Positions 35,179-37,566 of a stretch of 37,566 nucleotides of DNA are shown here, piece after piece; positions within the stretch are counted from its first letter, which is position 1; each line of letters opens with the position of its first letter. The notes beneath the pieces are model-generated. The model did no database searches. It was not told the DNA's origin and saw only the letters and a list, made by a program, of their open reading frames with translations. The DNA is from Candidatus Rariloculus versatilis. GTDB taxonomy: Bacteria; Pseudomonadota; Gammaproteobacteria; Steroidobacterales; Rariloculaceae. Position numbers and translations under genes: made by a program. The DNA is taken from positions 1-37,566 of the forward strand of contig JAQAJI010000016.1 in assembly GCA_028278665.1 (NCBI GenBank), in the 5' to 3' direction.

Positions 35179-36924
35179 CTAGTGCCGGATCTGCGTGGCA
35201 ATCGCTCCGTCTTCAAAGGTCTCGCAGGAACCGCGCTCCGGCAGGAGTCCCGCGTCGGGGTTCGTGTTGAGCCTGAGCGTTCGGGTCGGGATCACGTAGG
35301 GCTCGACGAGCACGTCCGGGTCCTCGATGGTGACGTCGAAGAGCAGCGCATTGCCCCGCCGCGTCAGCCGTTCGATGACGCGCATGCGGTCGGTGTGGAA
35401 GAAGCCGCCGCGGCCGATCCAGGTGCGGTCCGTGAAACCGATCGAGTCGAGCACGAGCGTGTCGCCGTCCCAATGTCCGACGGTCGAACCCATGTACGTG
35501 TAGGAGTATTCCGCATTCGGCGCGTGGTCGCGGCCGTCGGTCGGGATGATGCGGTACTCGCCCGTGCCGCCGCCGGCGTCGGCGAACTGCCCGTAGATGA
35601 ACGTGATGTCGTTCCCGGTCTGGTAGATGCGCCTGGGCACGCCGTGGCGCGGTATCCCGAGCGGCTGACAGGTCATGACGGGATCTTCGAGGTTCGTCCA
35701 CATGTCGAGCTGCTGAATCTCGTCCCAGTATTCCGGCTCATACAGCGGGTAGCCCGTGCCGCCGAAGCGCGACGGCGCGTAGAGCGCATAGTCCTCAGTC
35801 TGGTTGATGCGCCGGCTGCATTCCTCGTTCTGGGTCGGGCCGCAGCGTCGCCCGCCGCCCGTCTGGTAGTTGCCGACGCGGTCAGAATGCGCCCAGACGC
35901 CCGTCATGTCGGGCTTGCCGGCGAGACGCGGCGTCGGGACGGTCATGTCGACGGGCGGTTCCACCTTGGCCATGACAGGCCGCGGCAGCGCAGCGGTCTC
36001 GCCGATCGCCTCGCGCACGCCTGCCGGAACCGGCGCGACCACGTAAACGTTGCCGGTTTCGGTCTCGACCGTCGCAAGCTCGCGCACGACCTCGCCGTTC
36101 AGCCTTTCGAGTGTCTCGCCGGCGTAGAACACCTCGATCTTGTGCAGCGGGTTGTTCCAGTCCCCGTAGTCTCCGTAGTCGAACTCGGTCGTTTTGTCGC
36201 CGTGCGTGACCAGGACGCGTTCGGTCATGTAGCGCTCGTTGAGGGTCGCGGTCGCCATCGCGCCCGGCACGCCCATGAGCGGGAACGTGAGCACCGCCTG
36301 GCCCGACTCCCAGGTCAGCGAGGTCTCGCCCGACTCCATGATCCCGTCGTCGAATAGCGTGCCCGGGTTGGCGCCGAGCCAGAAGGTCTCGACGGACGCG
36401 GCCACGGCCGCCTTCGGTGCGCCCTGCGGACTCGCCCAGAAGCGGATGAGCCGTGCCTCGACGGTTTCGGGCCGCGGCGTGGTCTGGCCACCCGTACGGC
36501 CGATCCCGGCGCCGCGCACGTCTTCGTCCCAGGCGTAAAGCCCGCTCACGACCTCGATGTTCGAGTGCTCCTGCCCGTCCGGCAGCGTGCAGGCGTAGTC
36601 GGTGCGCTGCACCAGCGACTGGTAGTGCGTGCTGACCCGGTAGCGCGTGAGCGCGCAGGACTCGCCGCCGACCTCGATCGTCCCCGTGCCCTGGTACTCG
36701 AGCGTCGCGACCACGTCGCGCTCATCGTGGCCCTTGAGCATGCCCATGTGCCACATCCAGTTGAAGAGCACGGACTTCAGATCCGTGGCGTCGGGCGCGG
36801 GCGTGTAGGGTTCGAAACTCTCGCGCTCGGTACCGCTCTGCGCGCCGGCCGTCGATGGGGCGCCGATCGCGAGGGTCACGCCGACTGCGATGCCAGCCGC
36901 AACAATGGTTCTTTTGGCGTTCAT
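35179..36924 (-). CDS. large exported protein with C-terminal GHSVGRWEG-family domain (DUF6152 partner)
   Basis: The 581-residue protein has a signal peptide (TIVAAGIAVGVTLAIG to AGAQ). A unique N-terminal region of about 300 residues follows, including MWHMGMLKGHDERDVVATLE and a Cys pair around residues 90-110. The C-terminal half resembles the shorter partners: MTGVWAHSDRVG, MTCQPLGIPRHGVPRRIYQT, TDGRDHAPNAE, GSTVGHWDGDTLVLDSIGF, and LTRRGNALLFDVTIEDPDVL. Function is unknown; a periplasmic location is likely. It begins 5 bp after the DUF6152 gene, so the two are surely cotranscribed. The longer frame to 37122 would overlap that gene. Confidence 0.8.
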   Translation of the reverse strand: MNAKRTIVAAGIAVGVTLAIGAPSTAGAQSGTERESFEPYTPAPDATDLKSVLFNWMWHMGMLKGHDERDVVATLEYQGTGTIEVGGESCALTRYRVSTHYQSLVQRTDYACTLPDGQEHSNIEVVSGLYAWDEDVRGAGIGRTGGQTTPRPETVEARLIRFWASPQGAPKAAVAASVETFWLGANPGTLFDDGIMESGETSLTWESGQAVLTFPLMGVPGAMATATLNERYMTERVLVTHGDKTTEFDYGDYGDWNNPLHKIEVFYAGETLERLNGEVVRELATVETETGNVYVVAPVPAGVREAIGETAALPRPVMAKVEPPVDMTVPTPRLAGKPDMTGVWAHSDRVGNYQTGGGRRCGPTQNEECSRRINQTEDYALYAPSRFGGTGYPLYEPEYWDEIQQLDMWTNLEDPVMTCQPLGIPRHGVPRRIYQTGNDITFIYGQFADAGGGTGEYRIIPTDGRDHAPNAEYSYTYMGSTVGHWDGDTLVLDSIGFTDRTWIGRGGFFHTDRMRVIERLTRRGNALLFDVTIEDPDVLVEPYVIPTRTLRLNTNPDAGLLPERGSCETFEDGAIATQIRH

Positions 36925-36929
36925 GACGA

Positions 36930-37331
36930 TCAATCCACGCGGAATTCGAGCACGCGTCCGTCTTCGTACGTGATCGTCTTCAAGAGCCCAAGGGGACTTT
37001 CGCTCCGGATTGCCGGCATGTAGGTGACCGTGATCGGGTCGCCGCGGCGTAGCGCGTTCGGCCCGGTCCGGCCGAGCCCGAGGCGCGCAAGCGTGCTGAC
37101 GCTGCCGCCGGTGAAGGTCCATTCCGTGACCGTGCCGTCATGATTCGTCACGTCCATCTTCATCGAGGAGTGGGGATTGACGATCCTGAACTCCTTGAAC
37201 GCGCCCGACACCTGCCCTTCCTCGCCCATCGCATAGGTGGCGGCAAGCGAGTGGTGTGCCTGCAGCGACGCGGTAGCCATGAGCCAGCCGCCGAGGACGA
37301 TGACGCCGTATTTCAATGTTTGCCTGATCAT
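36930..37331 (-). CDS. DUF6152-like exported protein
   Basis: The 133-residue protein has a signal peptide (KYGVIVLGGWLMATASLQA) followed at once by HHSLAATYAMG (His26-His27), and the core SGAFKEFRIVNPHSSMKMDV with NPH at 52-54. A beta segment LRRGDPITVTYMPAIRSES follows, and the protein ends VLEFRVD. AAAGGAGG is a strong ribosome-binding site. It directly precedes the large partner gene. The upstream DNA is a 34-bp repeat array derived partly from this gene's own start region. Confidence 0.87.
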   Translation of the reverse strand: MIRQTLKYGVIVLGGWLMATASLQAHHSLAATYAMGEEGQVSGAFKEFRIVNPHSSMKMDVTNHDGTVTEWTFTGGSVSTLARLGLGRTGPNALRRGDPITVTYMPAIRSESPLGLLKTITYEDGRVLEFRVD

Positions 37332-37370
37332 TTCCCGCCTCCTTTCAACGTTTTCCCGCCCGCTGTTTTC

Positions 37371-37545
37371 AGCCGCGTCTCGACGTTTGCCTGACCATTG
37401 TTTCCTGTCTCATCTCAACGATTGCTCGACCGCTGTCTCCAGCCTCGTCTCAACGATTGCCTGACCCTGCTTCCAGCCTCGTCTCGACAATTGCCTGACC
37501 CTGTTTCCAGCCTCGTCTCAACAACTTCCTGGCTACTGTTTCGTG
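37371..37545. repeat. 34-bp tandem repeat upstream of the DUF6152 gene
   Basis: About five degenerate copies with a 34-bp period (36 bp once) carry the core CCAGCCTCGTCTCAACGATT then GCCTGACC. There are no unique spacers, so it is not a CRISPR array. On the minus strand one copy reads ATGGTCAGGCAAACGTCGAG, nearly the same as the DUF6152 start ATGATCAGGCAAACATTGAA. Confidence 0.8.
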
Positions 37546-37566
37546 CCTCTTCCGGTTCTTTCGACG

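Noticed and set aside
37371-37545. Possible CRISPR array at the right edge
   Set aside because: The whole 34-bp period is repeated, so there are no unique spacers, and no cas gene is present.

Overview
This is a high-GC window of about 37.6 kb, probably from a Pseudomonadota (likely gammaproteobacterial) genome. The evidence is a class III-type polyhydroxyalkanoate (PHA) synthase operon, exported DUF6152 proteins, a DUF5916 outer-membrane protein and a large reducing type I polyketide synthase (PKS). This gene mix recalls metagenome-derived marine or sponge-associated bacteria, but that is inference: there is no rRNA or other phylogenetic marker. I recognised no tRNA, rRNA, transposase or CRISPR array.

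Layout. 1-4100: an exported cyclase-family protein, then a minus-strand PHA operon (phasin, short PhaE-like subunit, PhaC, PhaZ-type depolymerase). 4377-7127: an acyl-CoA synthetase fused to two FCD-like ligand-binding domains. 7359-10946: an XRE regulator, an exported protein of unknown function and a DUF5916 outer-membrane protein. 11269-14083 (plus strand): three exported enzymes, namely an aldo/keto reductase with a frameshifted end, an intradiol-type dioxygenase and a double VOC protein. 14077-14771: a PIN toxin/Phd antitoxin pair. 14951-17670: a four-gene minus-strand operon with two DUF6152 proteins flanked by two proteins of a second exported family. 18153-29066: one 3637-residue PKS with domains KS-AT-DH-CMeT-psiKR-ER-KR-ACP-KS and an AT-deleted, truncated second module. 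29224-31396: a convergent operon encoding an Sfp-type phosphopantetheinyl transferase, a free-standing ACP and an unusual alpha/beta hydrolase. 31663-31872: the C-terminal remnant of a citrate/2-methylcitrate synthase. 31951-33975: a DUF4153 membrane protein. 34108-34960: a GNAT toxin/DUF1778 antitoxin pair. 35179-37331: a third pairing of DUF6152 with the partner exported family.

How the genes may work together. The PKS, ACP, PPTase and hydrolase look like a compact pathway for a reduced, possibly alpha-methyl-branched acyl chain. The PPTase would activate the ACPs. Because the PKS has no thioesterase, the terminal KS, free ACP and hydrolase are the obvious candidates for chain hand-off and release. 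The PHA operon makes and mobilises storage polyester. The DUF6152/partner pairs recur three times and look like an undescribed periplasmic system; all three DUF6152 proteins are predicted to begin with His-His after signal-peptide cleavage.

The window is also unusually rich in short tandem repeats (units of 6 to 34 bp). They sit at gene starts, gene ends, intergenic spacers and inside the PKS linkers, and some appear to have copied a gene's own start region.
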